Positions 6,634 to 8,832 of a stretch of DNA of 8,832 nucleotides are shown piece after piece; position 1 is the first letter of the stretch; each line of letters starts with the position of its first letter. The position numbers were made by a program, and so were the translations under genes. Source of the DNA: Desulfobacterales bacterium (lineage in GTDB: Bacteria; Desulfobacterota; DSM-4660; Desulfatiglandales; Desulfatiglandaceae); assembly GCA_027061865.1 (NCBI GenBank), contig JAMOVZ010000278.1, positions 1 through 8,832 on the forward strand. Direction: 5' to 3'. The notes below the pieces were generated by a model. It was not told where the DNA came from and made no database searches. It worked only from the letters and a program-made list of their open reading frames with translations.

Positions 6634-7500
6634 TTATACCCGTTCTTCAAGTTCTTTGAATTTTCCGAAAAGGCCGGAGGGCCGCACAATGAGCACCAGC
6701 ACTATGGCTGCTAGCGGCACGATCACCATCCACTTGGCCCCAATGTATCTTGCTGCCAAGATTTGGCCATATCCTATTATGAAGCTGCCCGCTATCATCC
6801 CCAAGGTGCTCTCAAGGCCCCCAACTATTGCCACCGCCAAGGCATAGATCAGCACCTCGTATCCAATGGTGGATTCCATCACTCCCAAGGGAAGGACCAC
6901 CATGGCGGCTATGGCTGCTAGAGCCGAGCCCAAGGCAAGGGAAAGCGATCCAATCCAGTCAGATTCAATACCGATGGAAAGGGCTGTCCGCTCGTTCTGG
7001 GCCATTGCCCGGAAGGCAAGACCTATCTTGGTGTGATGCACGAAAAGCCACAACAAAATTACAAGTAAAATGCCTGTTGCCACCACAAAAAGCCGCTGGT
7101 AGTCAACAGCAACATTGCCTATTTCCACACCCCCTCTAAGAAACAAGGGGAGGCTATAACGGATTCCATAAAATCCCTTCCAAGTAAGGAGTTCCAGGAT
7201 TGCCACGCCCGCGGCAAATGTGACAATAAGTTCGGCCAAGGCGATGCCCCTCAGGCGGAGCAGCAGCACCCAATAGAAAAGGAATCCCACCAGTGCCGTA
7301 GCTATCACCGCCAGTGGGGCGGAGGCCCAAAAGGGAAGGCCCAAGATGTTCAGGAAAGACCAGGCAGTATAGCCGCTCAGGATGTATAGGGCACCGTGGG
7401 CAAAATTGGCAAGCCCGCTTATGCCGTATGTAAGGCTGAAGCCCACGGTATACAAAGCCAGTATGATACTGTTTATGAGTCCGTATATGAGGAGCGACAT
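6634..7500 (-). CDS. livH: Branched-chain-type ABC transporter permease LivH
   Basis: This inner-membrane permease, 288 residues, is partner of LivM. It begins with a hydrophobic helix and then the LivH hallmark NFAHGALY (32-39, like INFAHGE). The cytoplasmic EAA-like coupling loop AFRAMAQNERTALSIGI (162-178) matches the RAxAQxxxxAxLxGI pattern. VGGLESTLG (226-234) and the closing VRPSGLFG (272-279) are also typical. The ATG at 7500 is secure because an in-frame TAG lies two codons upstream; the ribosome binding site is weak (GGGGA about 14 nt upstream). The gene is separated from the binding-protein gene by 94 nt and from livM by 3 nt. The substrate specificity cannot be read from the permease. 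Confidence 0.95.
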   Translation of the reverse strand: MSLLIYGLINSIILALYTVGFSLTYGISGLANFAHGALYILSGYTAWSFLNILGLPFWASAPLAVIATALVGFLFYWVLLLRLRGIALAELIVTFAAGVAILELLTWKGFYGIRYSLPLFLRGGVEIGNVAVDYQRLFVVATGILLVILLWLFVHHTKIGLAFRAMAQNERTALSIGIESDWIGSLSLALGSALAAIAAMVVLPLGVMESTIGYEVLIYALAVAIVGGLESTLGMIAGSFIIGYGQILAARYIGAKWMVIVPLAAIVLVLIVRPSGLFGKFKELEERV

Positions 7501-7594
7501 GGTCTATAAGTTATTCCCCGCTGTTTTCTCAAGAAATCAAAGAGCCGGACAAAGCCTGCCCTTTTAAGGCTATCGCCCGGCCTCGCCGAACCCC
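7501..7594 (-). other. Spacer between binding-protein and livH genes with a small stem-loop
   Basis: This is the longest gap in the transporter operon. It contains AGCCT and AGGCT arms (minus strand 7571-7567 and 7557-7553) around a 9-nt loop, followed by TTTG. Stem-loops here in binding-protein operons can protect or partly terminate the upstream message, so that more binding protein is made than permease. With a 5-bp stem and a poor T-run, that role is only a possibility. No promoter is evident. Confidence 0.3.
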
Positions 7595-8832
7595 TTACCT
7601 CTTTTTCATGTGAGGGGGGAGCTGAATTTTGTTTTCCGCCAAGAAGCCGGGATAGACTGGAACCCTCCTGAGCTTGCCGCTCTTGTCTTTCTGCCACTGG
7701 AATATCACACACACCCCTGTCTCGTTGGGATCCTTGGCCCCAAATACCGCCACATGCTGATCATTGAACCGGATGCGGCCTGAGACTCCCTTGTAATCGG
7801 TCTTTTCAAGGGCAGCCACCAAGGCATCCGGGTCCAAGGTTCCTGCCCGCTCAATGGCTTCCTTCAAGATAAAGACAGCATCATAGGCAGAAGAGTTGAC
7901 TGCTGCGGCCTCTGGCAAGGATCCGTATTTTCTCTTGAATGCCTCCAAGAATTCCACGGTCCTGGGTAATTTTTTAAGGGGCAAGGAAGCACCCACTGGA
8001 AACTCGATGGAGATGGAATATTCCACCTCAGGCCCAACGGTCTTGACTGCCATATATGAGGCCATGGGGGGAATGAATCCTACAAGGAGGGCAGGGACCT
8101 TCATGGCCACGTATTGCTTTGCAAAAATCCCCGCCCCAAGAGGGACATCCCAGACCATTCCGATTACATCGGCCTTGCCCTCTTTAACCGTTGTGAGGGC
8201 GGGAGAAAAATCAGTGGCCCCCGGGGCATATCCCTCAAATCCTATTTGGACCCACCCGCTTTTCTTGCACAGTTTGGCTAGCAGCCCTGTGAGGGCCTTG
8301 GCCCAAAGGGTATCTTGATATAAAAAGTAGACCTTTTTGAGGCCATAGTCGTTTTTCAAAACATTCATTACATCATTTAGATAGTTGCCCAACACGAAAG
8401 CATCGGTGGTTACACGGAACAGATACTTGTATTTTTCAGGATCAGACTTTATCTTGGCCTGGAACTTGGGCGTCTGAGCAATGGTGCCCAGGTGTGGGAC
8501 CTTGTACTTGGCGACCAGGTCCATACTTGCAATCAGCACCTCGGAACGAAACGCACCGATCACAATGGCATGGGGCTTTTCTTTTGTGATCAGCTTTTCG
8601 TAGGCCATAAGGGCATCGTGCACTGGGGTGCCTGGCTCGCCTCCCCTCGTGTCTGCCACCACCACCTTAAATGGGCGCATCTCGCCTCCAACCTTTACGC
8701 CGCCAGCGCTGTTGATCTGCTCAATGGCAAGGCGCACTGCCTTCAAGCCATCGCGGCCAAAGGGAGTGTAAAGGGAAGTTGGAACCCCGATGATTATGGG
8801 TTTGCCTGATGCTAGGGCCTGGGGAGCATGGC
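7595..8832 (-). CDS. Periplasmic branched-chain-type solute-binding protein (Peripla_BP_6), N-terminus outside window
   Basis: This protein captures the substrate in the periplasm and delivers it to LivHM. The frame is open to the window edge, so the true start is upstream. The first visible residues, HAPQALA followed by SGKPIIIGVPTSLYTPFG, look like the end of a signal peptide (cleavage after ALA) and the first strand of the mature protein. From there about 404 residues run to the TAA at 7595. The order of elements fits Peripla_BP_6: IGVPTSLYTPFGRDGLKAV, then AIEQINSAGGV, then the long central ligand-binding region ending GVSGRIRFNDQH (the usual G-x-I-x-F-D/N motif). It is the first gene of the livHMGF-ligase operon. 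The ligand is unknown; similar proteins bind branched-chain amino acids, amides, urea, or aliphatic and aromatic acids. The TTG at 8746 is not the start, since homologous sequence continues before it. Confidence 0.93.
   Translation of the reverse strand, partial: HAPQALASGKPIIIGVPTSLYTPFGRDGLKAVRLAIEQINSAGGVKVGGEMRPFKVVVADTRGGEPGTPVHDALMAYEKLITKEKPHAIVIGAFRSEVLIASMDLVAKYKVPHLGTIAQTPKFQAKIKSDPEKYKYLFRVTTDAFVLGNYLNDVMNVLKNDYGLKKVYFLYQDTLWAKALTGLLAKLCKKSGWVQIGFEGYAPGATDFSPALTTVKEGKADVIGMVWDVPLGAGIFAKQYVAMKVPALLVGFIPPMASYMAVKTVGPEVEYSISIEFPVGASLPLKKLPRTVEFLEAFKRKYGSLPEAAAVNSSAYDAVFILKEAIERAGTLDPDALVAALEKTDYKGVSGRIRFNDQHVAVFGAKDPNETGVCVIFQWQKDKSGKLRRVPVYPGFLAENKIQLPPHMKKR

Noticed and set aside
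7595..8746. Binding-protein gene starting at the TTG at 8746
   Set aside because: The frame continues to the window edge and encodes the first strand of the mature domain and a signal-peptide end before that point, so the TTG is an internal leucine codon.

Overview
All seven recognisable protein genes lie on the minus strand and read from high to low coordinates. They form two functional blocks. The gene families, the lack of any foreign-looking segment and the sigma-54-type promoter suggest a Gram-negative bacterium, most likely a deltaproteobacterium-like (Desulfobacterota) lineage with moderate GC content. That taxonomic guess rests on gene content and general knowledge, not on a marker gene.

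Block 1 (8832 down to 2383) is a branched-chain-amino-acid-type (LivJHMGF, HAAT family) ABC uptake operon followed by an acyl-CoA ligase. In order of transcription it holds a periplasmic solute-binding protein (5' end outside the window), permease LivH, permease LivM, ATPase LivG, ATPase LivF and an AMP-forming acyl/aryl-CoA synthetase. Spacings are short: 94 nt, 3 nt, a 1-nt overlap, 16 nt and 24 nt. The likely logic is that the binding protein captures a small carboxylate, the LivHM-GF pump imports it, and the ligase traps it as a CoA thioester. The terminal ligase makes an organic acid (fatty, aromatic or branched-chain) at least as plausible a substrate as an amino acid.

Between the blocks, 2168-2382 is a regulatory region of about 215 nt. 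It carries a near-consensus -24/-12 (sigma-54) promoter, an upstream A/T-rich palindrome that could be an activator site, and an inverted repeat in the predicted 5' leader.

Block 2 (2167 down to 1) encodes part of a type II secretion or type IV pilus machine: an inner-membrane platform protein (GspF/PilC family, complete) and then the N-terminal two thirds or so of a GspE/PilB-type assembly ATPase, cut by the window edge before its Walker A motif. The ATPase has a tandem 24-residue motif arrangement like the MshEN cyclic-di-GMP-binding domain. It starts at a TTG codon behind a strong ribosome binding site.

I see no tRNA, rRNA, CRISPR array, insertion sequence, phage gene or integration scar. 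The protein families are all known. The points of interest are the ligase coupled to the transporter, the unusual ABC signature of LivG, and the sigma-54 and possible cyclic-di-GMP control of the secretion/pilus block.
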